Shown here in pieces: positions 1 through 9,237 of a stretch of DNA of 64,000 nt. The stretch is from Brucella haematophila (GTDB taxonomy: Bacteria; Pseudomonadota; Alphaproteobacteria; Rhizobiales; Rhizobiaceae). Position 1 is the first letter of the stretch, and every line of letters begins with the position of its first letter. The position numbers and the translations under genes were made by a program. The notes beneath the pieces are model-generated. The model saw only the letters and a program-made list of their open reading frames with translations, did no database searches and was not told where the DNA came from. The DNA is taken from assembly GCF_005938105.1 (NCBI RefSeq), contig NZ_VCPE01000018.1:1-64000 (forward strand), written 5' to 3'.

Positions 1-242
1 ACTCATGGCGTTCTCTTCCGTTTGGTGCATGACGTCAGAGATGATAAGCGCTATTCAACTTGGACGGTGAGGCAAGCGCGGCTACACCATAGGAGCCTGT
101 GGCGTATGCAACAGGCTTTCCAGCTAAAGGCCATGGGGCCGTTCAACACGGTTACTAACTCCCCGATCACCAGGAGTCAGAGAGTTTCGTTTGCGGGGGC
201 GCACCGCAAGCCATCGCTCTCCCAGGATGAAGGGGAATGACG

Positions 243-530
243 ATGCGGGTTTCAGTCGAGCTTGATCCCGACGTGAACGATGTTGCGCCGACAGGCGACA
301 AGATCACCACCTATGACGAACGGCATTTCGTGACCTATCTGCGGCTTCTCGATGCCAAGGCCGAGGATGCCGACTGGAAGGAAGTGGCGCGGATCGTGCT
401 GCATCGCGATCCGGTCGCGGAGGAAGTGCGCAGTTTCCGGTGCTGGCAAAGCCATCTCGAACGTGCGCAATGGCTTTCGCGCGAGGGTTACAAGCGGATA
501 TTGGAACAGGCTGTCGCCAACAAGGCGTGA
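243..530 (+). CDS. small conserved mobile-element protein, function unknown
   Basis: This 95-residue acidic protein has no signal peptide or membrane segment. Its core, with TYDERHFVTYLRLLDA followed by DWKEVARIVLH and a Trp-rich C-terminal stretch (CWQSHLERAQWLSREGY), resembles short proteins that I associate with alphaproteobacterial conjugative elements, where they sit next to DUF2285/DUF6499 regulators, as here. ATG 243 is preferred over ATG 237 because the AAGGGG at 230-235 is spaced correctly only for 243. The gene converges with the DUF6499/DUF2285 pseudogene, with 39 bp between stops. The 240 bases to its left show no gene I trust. Function is not known; a role in element regulation is only suggested by the company it keeps. 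Confidence 0.6.
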   Translation: MRVSVELDPDVNDVAPTGDKITTYDERHFVTYLRLLDAKAEDADWKEVARIVLHRDPVAEEVRSFRCWQSHLERAQWLSREGYKRILEQAVANKA

Positions 531-569
531 CGCCTCGGGAGTTGCGACAACCGTAAATACTGGCCGAAG

Positions 570-1353
570 TCAGGTTCTGCCGGGTTTGACCGGGTAGTGC
601 AGCAACAGGCGGTAACCGCCGCGCATCATCTTGATGCCATGCGCGACAAGCCTGCGAGCCTTGTTCTTGGAGGGATCGGTCTCGAAATCCTCCTTGTTGC
701 CGTGGAAGTCGAGCAGGATTTCCGCAATGGCGCGATAGCTCTCGCCGCATAGTCGCGCATCCAGCGCACGTAGAGACAGGATGTGCCATTCACGGAGCTG
801 GTCGGGCAGGACGCCGATGGGCGGGCCAGGCCGACGCTGTGTGAGGGAGCGCCAAAGGCGACGCGCGGCATGGACGCGAAGCTCCAGAAAAGAATCCATT
901 GGCAAGGTTACGGCGTAGAAGGCGGCGGCGTCGGGCACCGCGTTCGGCAACCAGAACTGGTGCGCGATGTTGCCCACGTGCCAGACGCCATGCCAGCCAT
1001 CGGCCGCACGGCGCAGATCGAGACCATCAAGGTGAGCAAGTGCGACAAGCAACTCTGTTTCTGAAACCTCGTGTTCGACAGGCGATAGCATGACTGCTTG
1101 CGGCTGAAGGCACGGAGACCAGAACAGGGGGGCGCGATCAGGCGATGCGTCGGGGTCGCTTGGGAAATCGCAACCCCCAGCGTTGCGCAAATCGCTCCAT
1201 TTGCTGTGCGCCGGGTCGCCCGGTCAGGCCGATGGTCTGGAAATCGTGGCGATACTCTTCGTTGCGACGAAGATACTCCCAGGCGAAACCGGCGGCCGGC
1301 AGATTTTCGGTGTGCTTGTAAGCCGCCGGAGTACGCCAATCGATGCTAAGCAT
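570..1353 (-). pseudogene. DUF6499-DUF2285 regulator, frameshifted
   Basis: Two overlapping reading frames together encode one regulator. The first part starts at ATG 1353 (GGGAGA upstream) with DWRTPAAYKH and AWEYLRRNEEYRHDF, the N-terminal DUF6499 pattern, and runs to RWGLRFP before going out of frame and stopping at 1138. The second frame resumes with SDPDASPDRAPLFW and carries the DUF2285 (RovC-type DNA-binding) pattern HILSLRALDARL...YRAIAEIL...MMRGGYRLLLHYP to the stop at 570. In the family the two domains form a single protein of about 250 residues. The switch lies near 1161-1167, at a run of three C on the coding strand; one base fewer would join the frames. It is either a true inactivating frameshift or a sequence error. 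The family occurs on conjugative elements and is thought to be regulatory. Confidence 0.7.
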
Positions 1354-1619
1354 GGCGTCATTCTCCCAATGGCGGGCTGCGCAGGGCAAACCCGAATTGG
1401 AAGCCTGCTGGATTTCAGGCGGCAACTGTAGCTGCGCCAAGGCTATAAGTGGTGCAGATAAGTCGATCAATGTATTGGTTGTTTTTGCCTTAACAGTGCT
1501 TACCTTGATTCGCGAGCCGGGCGCAGCCCGGCGAGCGGCGGCCATGTCCCGGCATGGCCGCGCCGCCGATCCGCTGAGCCGGATTGGCGAAGAAATCCAG
1601 GAACCTGAAAGGCGGAAAG

Positions 1620-1647
1620 CCGTAGAGCCGGTTTCCCGGCTCTACGG
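1620..1647 (-). terminator. hairpin after the DUF932 gene
   Basis: A perfect 12-bp stem (CCGTAGAGCCGG paired with CCGGCTCTACGG) with a TTTC loop lies 8 bases beyond the DUF932 stop codon. No clear T run follows on the minus strand, so termination is inferred from position and stem strength. Confidence 0.5.
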
Positions 1648-1655
1648 ATTGGCGG

Positions 1656-2501
1656 TCATCGGATCTTGAGGCGCTGCATGCCTTCGGCGAGCGTCCAAAG
1701 CGCGCGATTGACGGCCACGTTCTGCTCGATGCCGTTGATGGGGCGGGTCTGGCTGCGGCGGATGCGGCCTTCGGCATTGTGCTTGCGGCCATGGAGCCCG
1801 CCCCGGATTATATTTTCCTGAATGGTGTTGTAGGTCATCCAGAGGCTTTGCCCGACATCCTCGCGGCGACGCGGTTCGATGATCTGTTCCGGGCGGATCG
1901 GGCTTTCGTCCTCGCCATAGCGGGCGACAAGGCTGGCCTCGGCCAGAACGCGGCGCTCATCTTCGCCAAGCTGGATTTCCTTCATGGTTTCGCTGGCGTC
2001 GATCAGCCGGGGGAAGTCCTCCGCGACCGTATAGACGCCTTCGATAATGTCATGCTGGATATTGCCCTTATGGGGAACGCGCACGTCCTCGAACCGCTCT
2101 CCCGCCACAAGGCTGTTGGTGCAGACGAAACGGAGCATTCCGGCGAACATCTGGTAGCTGCTGGTTCCGTCATGGCTGTTGACGATGATGACTTCCGCCG
2201 CCTCCTGCTTGCCGATGCCGTCATCCCGGCGCAGGCGCAGCATATGCTTGGCGTGGCCGTGGCGGCTGCCGTCACGCGGAACCGACTGCACGGCGAAGAA
2301 CGGGAACCATCCTTCCCGCCGCAACCCCTCCACGATGTCGATGGTGGGGACATAGACGTAACGCTCCGACCGGCTGTCATGAGCCTCGCGGGCGAAGATG
2401 GACGGGACGTGCCGATAGAGCGCTTCGTTGTCGAGCGCTTCACGCCCGCTGATCTGATGGCTGTTGCGGCCGAACCGGGTGGCAAGGTGATGATAGGTCA
2501 T
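1656..2501 (-). CDS. DUF932 family protein
   Basis: This 281-residue protein carries the DUF932 pattern over most of its length: NSHDGTSSYQMFAGMLRFVCTN, then VRVPHKGN, IEGVYTV and a charged helical C-terminus. DUF932 proteins are common on plasmids, phages and conjugative elements; their biochemical role is unresolved. The frame is open further upstream, but ATG 2501 (MTYHHLATRF) is chosen because AAGGA sits 9 bases before it and because the upstream part is the duplicated leader shared with the ParB-like gene. The gene reads leftward into a strong hairpin. Neighbours DUF736 and ParB-like are the usual companions on alphaproteobacterial elements. The long plus-strand frame over this gene is a shadow. 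Confidence 0.85.
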   Translation of the reverse strand: MTYHHLATRFGRNSHQISGREALDNEALYRHVPSIFAREAHDSRSERYVYVPTIDIVEGLRREGWFPFFAVQSVPRDGSRHGHAKHMLRLRRDDGIGKQEAAEVIIVNSHDGTSSYQMFAGMLRFVCTNSLVAGERFEDVRVPHKGNIQHDIIEGVYTVAEDFPRLIDASETMKEIQLGEDERRVLAEASLVARYGEDESPIRPEQIIEPRRREDVGQSLWMTYNTIQENIIRGGLHGRKHNAEGRIRRSQTRPINGIEQNVAVNRALWTLAEGMQRLKIR

Positions 2502-2800
2502 GATCTTGATCCTTATGGGTCTGGGTTGGAGCGCAGCGCTGCGCTGCAACCCTGGCCGTCGCCGAGACCGGGGGGTGCAAGGCGCAAGGGCGGACGGGCG
2601 GAGGGGGATCACCCGGCCTGCACAAGCGGATCGAAGTCATGACGAGAGTGCGCAGCACATATCCGCGCGGAAGGCTGGGGATACCGCCCGTCCGCCCTTG
2701 TGCCGCGCCAGGGGGCAGCGCCCCCAAGCAACCCGCCCGGCCAGAGCGAAGCGGAGGCCGGGGAGAAGAGCTGATCGGGATACGCGAAACCTGAAAACCG
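2502..2800 (-). repeat. leader repeat, copy A, upstream of DUF932
   Basis: About 290 bp directly before the DUF932 start match 9238-9530 before the ParB-like gene. Shared parts are a 28-bp palindrome at 2524-2551 (GGTTG...CAACC around an AGCGCAGC/GCTGCGCT core), the block 2552-2624, and a distal block about 2681-2760 with a GGGGGC-agc-GCCCCC hairpin at 2711-2725. The copies diverge in the middle and near the ends. Position and orientation relative to the two start codons are the same. Confidence 0.85.
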
Positions 2801-2849
2801 GAAAGCCGTCTATCCTGATCTCCTTGTTTCCTGAAAGGCGGCGGACATG

Positions 2850-2882
2850 AGCAAAAAGAAGCCCCGCTCGGTTGAGCGGGGC
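2850..2882 (-). terminator. rho-independent terminator of the DUF736 gene
   Basis: On the minus strand GCCCCGCTC, loop AACC, GAGCGGGGC is followed by TTCTTTTTGC. It lies 18 bases after the DUF736 stop codon. This is a textbook intrinsic terminator. Confidence 0.9.
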
Positions 2883-2900
2883 AATCTCGCGGAGCCGGTC

Positions 2901-3218
2901 TTAGTCGCCGTTACGGCGGGACCAGATGAGGTTGTGGTTGCCGCCGTCCTCGGCTTCGACCAGGCTGGCGTAGATCGGTGCGGGGAAGCTCGGATCGTCC
3001 AGCTTGACAGAGAGGTATTCGCGCTGCGTCTCGCGGGCGGTCTTCTTCCAGGCCGCGCCGAATTCGGTGGCGCCGGCGAAGATGCGGAAGTCGGGGCCGC
3101 GCTCGCTCTCGCCCTCGCTGGGGACGAACTTGGCCTTGACGTTGAGGGTCAGGGTCTTGACCGCGCCGGTGAAGCCCGCGCCGTTCTCGTTCTGGGTGAA
3201 GGTGCCGATGGTCGCCAT
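2901..3218 (-). CDS. DUF736 family protein
   Basis: This 105-residue protein begins [18 protein letters not shown] and continues with a beta-rich pattern ending in [11 protein letters not shown]-like and ASLVEAEDG segments, the standard DUF736 architecture and length. DUF736 genes are near-constant members of alphaproteobacterial conjugative elements; function unknown. The open frame extends far upstream, but ATG 3218 is the start because AAGGA lies 8 bases before it and the family begins there. It ends in a clear terminator. It is probably transcribed on its own or from an upstream minus-strand promoter within 3219-3954. Confidence 0.9.
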   Translation of the reverse strand: MATIGTFTQNENGAGFTGAVKTLTLNVKAKFVPSEGESERGPDFRIFAGATEFGAAWKKTARETQREYLSVKLDDPSFPAPIYASLVEAEDGGNHNLIWSRRNGD

Positions 3219-3954
3219 TGTCGTATTCCTTTTCCTGTCGGGCCGCTCCATTGCGACCTCGATGGTGGTCGTGAGACCGGGGACGATCGGCCCCGCACCC
3301 GTCAGGGCTGAAACAACGTGGCAGGCGGCCGGCGACAGCTTTTTTGCTTCGCGATGCAAAGCCGACGGCGGCGGAAAAAAGCTGGCGACGGACGTTGCGG
3401 GAAGACGAGCGAGCCGCCGCTTCAGCGGTGGCGGTCGTCGGTCAGACCATGCCAATCGAGGACGCGAATGGAGCGCCCGTTTCAGGAAATTGCGGGAATA
3501 CGGCAATGGCGGCCGTCCTGCGCCGCGCCGGGATCGGAGACGCTGCGCCGGTCGCCTTGGCTGCGGTCTTTTCATCCTGACCTTCAAGGCCAAGTCGTAT
3601 GCTGCCAGCAGGGTGTTTGCGAGCGAGGCTTCGCCTGACCTGCGCCGGTGCTGGCGTGTCCGGTGTGGCCGGAAGACCGATTGCGGGCCGCACGCCATAC
3701 CTTGCCAAGCAGATGATCCGAGCTTCCCGGTGCTGATCCGCCGACCCGTCGAAGCGGACGAAAAGCCCAACCTGTTGGTCTGCCGTGGCGACCATGACCA
3801 GCTCCGCGAGATTGCCTCTCCAGCCGGATGAGGCTTGCCGCGAAATGTCCGCCGCCGCCCTTGCGTTATGGGATTGAAGCCGAATGGCGGAAACGCGGAG
3901 AAGTCGTGGTTCCGGCGCAGCCGAAAGCCCGGCCCGAAGGGCAACGCCCGACGA
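3219..3954. other. 736 bases without a convincing gene
   Basis: Open frames occur on both strands here (for example 3442-3795 minus and 3004-3831 plus), but none has a ribosome site together with a recognisable family, and several overlap, as expected in GC-rich non-coding DNA. It may be the decayed remainder of an element gene plus the DUF736 promoter. Confidence 0.5.
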
Positions 3955-4650
3955 CTACATGAGTGAAGGCTGTCTATGGCGCTCGTCGCTTGTCGGCAGC
4001 GGACTACGGGCAATCATAATCTCCAGGAACGCGGAAAACGATGACATCGCCTTCGAGAGAACACCTTGCTTATCCATTGCAACCAAGGTCGCGCATGATC
4101 GCGCCTGGCAGTTTATCGATTTCAGCGGGTTGAAAACGATATCGGTAAAGCCTTTATAGTGATAAATTTTGTTCCTCAGATAATCCATGTGCGGATACAG
4201 CGCCGAAATATAAAGCCAGTCATAAAAGACTGTTTGCGGATAAATTGGATAGTCGTCTTCATCGAAGTGAAACCCTATCAGGGGGCCGGAATCGCGTAGT
4301 CGCGTATCCGACTTCGCTGCTCGCGGTTCCATTTCATAGAGATCGCTGTATGGTCCGCCATCCCTGAAAACCTTGCTTCCCTGAAAGGCATTTTCGAGAG
4401 CTATTTCGCGACCGGCCAACTTCACTTTGAGGCTAAAGGCACTCATGCGTTGGCCAACGCGATCCTCCGACTTGCTGGATATCTCCAGCAGCGGAGACAA
4501 GCCCCGTCTGGCCGCACTTTCGTGCAGCGACAACACATTCTTCCTCTTTTGGGAATCGGCCATGCCAGCGTGCCAGTGGAATTCGACAGGGCATTCCTGA
4601 ACGAGCCGGTTTCCATCGGGAAGTGGTATGAAGACGGGGCGTTCGGCCAT
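3955..4650 (-). CDS. NADAR-type antitoxin associated with DarT1
   Basis: This 231-residue protein matches, as I recall it, the DarT1-associated NADAR antitoxin family. Visible blocks are the opening [47 protein letters not shown], an [16 protein letters not shown] block, [11 protein letters not shown] and [15 protein letters not shown] domains hydrolyse ADP-ribose from guanine or guanosine and so reverse the damage done by the paired toxin. The start lies two bases after the toxin stop codon, with AGGAT 10 bases upstream, so it is the second gene of a toxin-antitoxin operon. It appears intact although its toxin is broken by an insertion, which is the expected order of loss. The C-terminal 25 residues look less conserved. 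Confidence 0.75.
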   Translation of the reverse strand: MAERPVFIPLPDGNRLVQECPVEFHWHAGMADSQKRKNVLSLHESAARRGLSPLLEISSKSEDRVGQRMSAFSLKVKLAGREIALENAFQGSKVFRDGGPYSDLYEMEPRAAKSDTRLRDSGPLIGFHFDEDDYPIYPQTVFYDWLYISALYPHMDYLRNKIYHYKGFTDIVFNPLKSINCQARSCATLVAMDKQGVLSKAMSSFSAFLEIMIARSPLPTSDERHRQPSLM

Positions 4651-4829
4651 TTTCAGTATCCTGACAGTAGATCGGCCGATATGTGATCGGGTACGAGGAG
4701 TTCATATTTCTTGGCGACCTTCCGCCGTTCTTGCACGGCCGCGTCCTTCCAATTGGTTCGCTCATAGATTACCGGAAAATCCATCAAGTCCAAAGCGCGT
4801 GTGAAATCGAACGTCTCAACACCAGCTTT

Positions 4830-6192
4830 GGGTCGTGTCCCAGGCGGTGGTGTAGCTGAGGGATGGCCATCGGAGATCTTCGGATAGGTTTGGGTTGCGA
4901 AACTCAACCAACGGAGACTCCGATGACCGATGAGATGATGAGCGTTCAGGCGCTGCTGGGGAAGAGTGCGGACGCCGATTTCCTACGCGAGATGATCGGC
5001 TTTGCCGCGCAGCGTTTGATGGACCTTGAGGTCGGCAGCCTGACCGGCGCCGGCTATGGGGAGAAGAGCAGCGACCGACTTGCCCAGCGCAACGGCTACC
5101 GCGATCGGGACTGGGAGACGAGGGCTGGCACGGTCGAGCTGCGTATCCCCAAACTGAGAACCGGCAGCTATTTCCCAGCCTTCCTCGAACCGCGCCGCCT
5201 TGCCGAGAAGGCGCTGACCGCGGTCGTACAGGAGGCGTACATCCAAGGTATCTCGACCCGGTCGGTCGATGATCTGGTGAAGGCGATGGGGATGACCGGC
5301 ATCTCAAAGAGCCAGGTGAGCCGGCTCTGCGAGGAGATCGACGTGCGCGTGAAGGCATTTCTCGACCGCCCCATCGAGGGCGACTGGCCGTATGTCTGGG
5401 TGGACGCGACATACCTTAAGGTCCGTCAGGCCGGTCGCATCGTATCGGTGGCGGTCACCATCGCGGTCGGCGTGAACGGCGACGGTCGGCGCGAGGTGCT
5501 CGGCATGGCGATCGGCACGTCAGAAGCGGAGACGTTCTGGACCGACTTCCTGCGGAGCCTGGCACGACGGGGCCTGCGCGGCGTGAAGCTCATCATCTCG
5601 GATGCCCATGAGGGCATCAAGGCCGCCGTCTCGCGGGTGTTCAGCGCAACCTGGCAGCGGTGCCGGGTGCATTTCGCCCGCAACGCCATGGCGCACGCCG
5701 GCAAGAGCGGTCGCCGCGTCGTCTCGGCCTTCATCGCCACGGCGTATGCCCAGGAGACGCCTGAGGCCGCCAAAGGGCAGTGGCGCAAGGTCGCCGACCA
5801 GCTCAGGCCCAGCGTCCCGAAACTCGCAAAGCTGATGGACACGGCAGAGGAGGACGTACTGGCCTACATGTCGTTCCCGCCGCAGCATCGCGCCAAGCTG
5901 CACTCGACCAATCCGCTCGAACGCTTGAACGGCGAGATCAAGCGGCGCACCGGTGTCGTAGGCATCTTCCCCAATGAGGACGCCATCACCCGTCTCGTCG
6001 GTGCCTTGCTGCTCGAGCAGAACGACGAGTGGGCCGTCCAGCGGGGCCGCTACATGACACTGGAAAGCGTTGCGCAATTAAGCGATGATCCCGTCGTCAC
6101 GTTGCCGTCCATGGCAGCGCGATCCACCCGGGCCTAACCGGAGATCAAAGCGGCTACGCCGCCGAAGCTACACCACGCAGTGGGACACGATC
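4830..6192 (+). mobile_element. IS256-family insertion sequence
   Basis: The element is about 1363 bp. Imperfect terminal inverted repeats of 28 bp lie at 4830-4857 and 6166-6193 (23 of 28 identical; both contain TCGTGTCCCA and GTGGTGTAGCT). It is flanked by the direct repeat CCAGCTTT at 4822-4829 and 6193-6200; a ninth base (G) also matches, so the exact edge is uncertain by one base. An 8-9 bp duplication is standard for IS256. One transposase gene fills the element. Clean flanks and an open transposase frame suggest a recent insertion. Confidence 0.95.
4923..6137 (+). CDS. IS256-family (Mutator-like) transposase
   Basis: This 404-residue DDE transposase has [10 protein letters not shown] (first Asp), [13 protein letters not shown] (second Asp), a C/D-x-H-like CRVHFARN motif after it, and [22 protein letters not shown] with the catalytic Glu. 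It has the usual length for the family and no internal stop. ATG 4923 is favoured by GGAG 7 bases upstream; the frame is open to 4863 but that part lies next to the inverted repeat. It is transcribed opposite to the interrupted toxin. Confidence 0.95.
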   Translation: MTDEMMSVQALLGKSADADFLREMIGFAAQRLMDLEVGSLTGAGYGEKSSDRLAQRNGYRDRDWETRAGTVELRIPKLRTGSYFPAFLEPRRLAEKALTAVVQEAYIQGISTRSVDDLVKAMGMTGISKSQVSRLCEEIDVRVKAFLDRPIEGDWPYVWVDATYLKVRQAGRIVSVAVTIAVGVNGDGRREVLGMAIGTSEAETFWTDFLRSLARRGLRGVKLIISDAHEGIKAAVSRVFSATWQRCRVHFARNAMAHAGKSGRRVVSAFIATAYAQETPEAAKGQWRKVADQLRPSVPKLAKLMDTAEEDVLAYMSFPPQHRAKLHSTNPLERLNGEIKRRTGVVGIFPNEDAITRLVGALLLEQNDEWAVQRGRYMTLESVAQLSDDPVVTLPSMAARSTRA

Positions 6193-6630
6193 CCAGCTTT
6201 GTTGGAAACATCATCCGACAATAATATTCCTGGCCTCGTCAGAACAGACTTGTCGACTTTGATGAATACGGTGTCTTTTATTCTACCATCCTGCCTTATC
6301 GTCCATTCCATAGGGTGCTGGTCGAGGAAGCAAAGGTGGACATAGCTATGCAGCCCCAAGCGTTCATCGGCCTCGTGGCTCCAATCATTTCCTCCTGCTG
6401 CCGGAGGAGCGATACCTTTCTCCCGCAACAAATGAAGCGACATCAATCCGTGAGATTTGATGGAGGGCACGTTACGAGTATCCGTGAAATGATAGAAGCA
6501 CTTTCCCATCATATATTTTTCGATGAATTCTGACGGCTTCATGGTCCCCTCCCAAGGTTGTTTCGGGAAGGGTGATGCAATCAGTGCAAAACCGCAAGAT
6601 GCGCTTGAGATTTCACAACAAATTATGCGC

Positions 6631-7059
6631 TCATCTTGGTCGCCTATCGTGCTCAAGGCTTGCAGCGGCGACAAGACGCATCAGCGCCGATAGCCCCGTA
6701 GAGGCTCCGCCGACCAGACAGAAGATACTCCGCCAGACTTCGAACGGCACGGCCTCGCGCGTGATGCCGTGAACCAGTGCGTAGCCCGCAACGGCGGCGG
6801 GCGCGGCGAAAACAAGCGCCACGGCGAGACGCAGGATCGGCGGTCGCACCGCCATGAACAGGACAATCAGCAGACCATAGGCGACAGCGCCTGCCACCAG
6901 CCCGACCAGGCCCGCGCCGATCAGGCCGCAGCCGGAGGCATAGGCCCAACGCGCCACCTCCACGCCGAGCATGAAGGGCAGCGCATAGACGGCGAGCGTA
7001 TAGGCCAGGACGCATAGACCGCCGACCAGCGCGACGGTCATCAACATGAGCACAATCAT
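6631..7059 (-). CDS. small integral membrane protein
   Basis: This 142-residue hydrophobic protein has about four to five predicted membrane segments (roughly residues 2-28, 33-60, 62-85, 90-108 and 113-132) and a short basic tail ending RRPR. A strong ribosome site (AGGAGG) lies 9 bases before ATG 7059. It lies between the ParB-like gene and the DarT1-like toxin on the same strand, 136 bases after the former. Its family is not recognised; similar small membrane proteins are common cargo of conjugative elements. No function is proposed. Confidence 0.75.
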   Translation of the reverse strand: MIVLMLMTVALVGGLCVLAYTLAVYALPFMLGVEVARWAYASGCGLIGAGLVGLVAGAVAYGLLIVLFMAVRPPILRLAVALVFAAPAAVAGYALVHGITREAVPFEVWRSIFCLVGGASTGLSALMRLVAAASLEHDRRPR

Positions 7060-7194
7060 AGCAAGTTCCTCCTGAACCGATGACGGCGACGGTCATCGGA
7101 TCGGTCGCGCGGGGTCGATCCCCGCGCGACCGCAATTTTTTCGAGGGTGGAAAATAGGAAGGCCGGGACCACTTGCGCGATCCCGGCCCGGTCC

Positions 7195-9237
7195 TCACTC
7201 GACGGCTTGCAGATAGGCGTCGGCTTCCGGCTCGGCGGCAGGCGGCGCGGTACGCAGCACGGTCGGCAGCCAGCCGGTTCCGGCCAGAAGCTGTTCGGCG
7301 GCCTGCGCCATCTCCGGCTTCTTCAAGCCCGCGATCCGCTCGGCGGCTTCATCGCTGACGGCTTCCCGCACGGCGGCGAGGATATGCGCCTTGGTGACGC
7401 GACCAAGATAGGTCCGGCCGGTCGGGGTCCAATGCGCCGTCATGTCCAGCATCGTCGCCGTCGCCAGCTTTTCCGCCGTCGCGCGCGCGTTCGGCTTCTG
7501 CTCCCACTGAACCTTGACCGCATTGATGGTCAGCGATGCGCAATGCGCGAGCAAGGCCATGAGGCTCGCATGGTCCAGACCGGCGACGAAGGCCCACAGG
7601 TCCGCTACGTCGCGGGGCATGTCCGACGCCCATCCGGCATGACGATCCGCCAATGCCTTCGCGGCGGGCGTGTCCTCGATACCGTCCGCATGGGAAGCGA
7701 GATAGGCGCTGCTCAACCGGATTTCGAGGCAGGACGCTTCCCCGCCACGATAGAAGGTCTGCGCCGCCAGCGCGTGAACCACGGCGACAAGCGCCATATC
7801 CGGCTGCTCGCCAAGGGCGAGGCGCAGGCCAAGGGTGCGATGGGCAGTCAGATCGCGGATGAGAAGGTCCGACAGCGGCTTTCCCGCATCCCCGGCGTCC
7901 TCGTCCTCGGTCTCGAGCGCGGAATCCGCCCGCTTGTCCTCGTTTCCCTCGTCCCCGACAATCTCCCCATCCTCGTTGACGGTCACACTATCCACTTCAT
8001 AGGTGGCGCTTTCCGCTTCCTCTGGTTCCGGCGCTTCGTCCTCGGCGCGGATGAAACCACGCTCGATCCGGGCCGTGCCGTCATGGTTGAGGATGACGAA
8101 CACGCCGCCGCGAGCGATTTCGTAGGCGTCATAGGCGTGGCGCTTGGCGTCGATCCGCTCGATTTCGGCTTCAAGCTCCGCCAGCCGCTGATCCATCTCG
8201 TCGGGAAGGTCTACGTCCGCGTCCTGCCATTCTGCCGAAAGGCGCTCCAATTCCTCCTGCGCGGCGTCATAGGCGGCGGCATCTTCCTCCGACAAATCCA
8301 CCGGGTGGGGATAGCTGCGGCGCAAGCCGTGCGCATGGGGATAGTCGATGTGAGCGGCGCTCCACTTCCATCCCTCTGCGGCCTGCACCTCGACGGCGAT
8401 GTCTTCCAGCTTTCCGACGACAAGCCGGTCGAGCAACACGGCATCCTCGAAATAGCCGCCCCGATCCTCGGTGAAGAGGTCGCGGATGATCGTGCCGCCT
8501 GCCTCCGCATAGGCGTCCGCCCCGACGAAACGCGCGCGCCGTTCGGTCGCCTCCACATTCGCCTTGGTCAGATCACGCCGGATCGTCGCGGGTTCGCGGT
8601 TCCACGACAGATTATCGAAAACCTGTTCCTGCCGGTCATGATCCTCGGTGATGGCAAAGGCCATCAACTGATCCAGCGACAAGCCGCCATCCCGATAGAC
8701 CTGCATCAGCTTCGGGCTGACCGCGCCAAGGCGAAGCCGCTGCTTCACGACATGGGCGGAAACCCCGAACCGGGCGGCGATCTCTTCCGCGCCCCATCCA
8801 CGATTGTCCGCCAACTCTCGGAACCGCTCGAACTGGTCGGCGGGGTGCATAGCCTCGCGGGTGACGTTCTCGTCAAGGCTGATTTCCGCCGCGTCGTTCT
8901 CGGTATCCAGAACGCAGCGGATCGGTTCGGACTTCTTGATCTGCTTGCGCTTCACGCGCAGCAACTGCGCCAGCCTGCGGCCTTCTCCGATAGTCACGAA
9001 ATAGCTGCCGGTTGGCTCGCCCTCCGCGTTCGTCTCCGGCTCCACCACCAGATTTTGCAGCATCCCCTTGGCGGCGATGCTGGCCGACAGCGCTTGAATA
9101 TGGGCTTCGCTGTGCGGGGTCTTGCGGGCGTTGCGGGGCGACTTCTTCAACTTGTTCAGCGGCACGAACAGCACTGCGCCGCTTGCGGCGGCAGGGGCTT
9201 CGGAAACCGTGGCGGTCGTTTCGATGGTGTTGGTCAT
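7195..9237 (-). CDS. ParB/RepB/Spo0J-family nuclease-like protein
   Basis: This 680-residue protein has an N-terminal ParB-like fold at about residues 25-130: LFVPLNKLKKSPRNARK, HIQALSASIAAKGMLQNLVV and the box GEGRRL. A helix-turn-helix follows with WGAEEIAARFGVSAHVVKQRLRL (written here in shortened sense: GAEEIAARFGVS). The middle part is very acidic (about residues 330-430), and the C-terminal third is mixed helical. Canonical ParB is about 300 residues; this long form is typical of a conjugative-element group that may act as nuclease or regulator rather than in partition. No parA gene is adjacent. ATG 9237 follows GAGGA by 7 bases and is preceded by the duplicated leader. A plus-strand open frame covers it entirely and is an artefact of codon bias. 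Confidence 0.85.
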   Translation of the reverse strand: MTNTIETTATVSEAPAAASGAVLFVPLNKLKKSPRNARKTPHSEAHIQALSASIAAKGMLQNLVVEPETNAEGEPTGSYFVTIGEGRRLAQLLRVKRKQIKKSEPIRCVLDTENDAAEISLDENVTREAMHPADQFERFRELADNRGWGAEEIAARFGVSAHVVKQRLRLGAVSPKLMQVYRDGGLSLDQLMAFAITEDHDRQEQVFDNLSWNREPATIRRDLTKANVEATERRARFVGADAYAEAGGTIIRDLFTEDRGGYFEDAVLLDRLVVGKLEDIAVEVQAAEGWKWSAAHIDYPHAHGLRRSYPHPVDLSEEDAAAYDAAQEELERLSAEWQDADVDLPDEMDQRLAELEAEIERIDAKRHAYDAYEIARGGVFVILNHDGTARIERGFIRAEDEAPEPEEAESATYEVDSVTVNEDGEIVGDEGNEDKRADSALETEDEDAGDAGKPLSDLLIRDLTAHRTLGLRLALGEQPDMALVAVVHALAAQTFYRGGEASCLEIRLSSAYLASHADGIEDTPAAKALADRHAGWASDMPRDVADLWAFVAGLDHASLMALLAHCASLTINAVKVQWEQKPNARATAEKLATATMLDMTAHWTPTGRTYLGRVTKAHILAAVREAVSDEAAERIAGLKKPEMAQAAEQLLAGTGWLPTVLRTAPPAAEPEADAYLQAVE

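Larger units (their letters stand above)
4653..6542 (-). pseudogene. DarT1-like DNA ADP-ribosyltransferase toxin, split by IS256-family element
   Basis: The first part (6542 to about 6193) starts MKPSEFIEKYM after GGAGGGG and carries CFYHFTDTRNVPSIKSHGL, the NAD-binding start of DarT/DUF4433 proteins. The last part (4829 to 4653) contains KKYELLVPDHI, the DarT motif with the catalytic glutamate. Deleting 4830-6200, the element plus one 8-bp duplication, leaves 519 bases: 172 codons plus stop, with the junction reading SNKAGVETFDF in frame. The insertion lies at residues 116-117, so the 5' fragment lacks the catalytic Glu (residue 157 of the rebuilt protein) and must be inactive. The rebuilt protein is slightly shorter than most DarT proteins. 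The toxin stop is two bases before the NADAR start. Family assignment is from motifs; the insertion is directly visible. Confidence 0.8.

Noticed and set aside
22-240. 72-codon frame at the left end
   Set aside because: No ribosome site, no motif, and composition unlike the genes around it.
1779-2642. 287-codon plus-strand frame opposite DUF932
   Set aside because: Antisense shadow that also crosses the duplicated leader; no family features.
3004-3831. 275-codon plus-strand frame over DUF736 and its upstream region
   Set aside because: Antisense to DUF736 and without start signals or motifs; GC-rich DNA yields such frames by chance.
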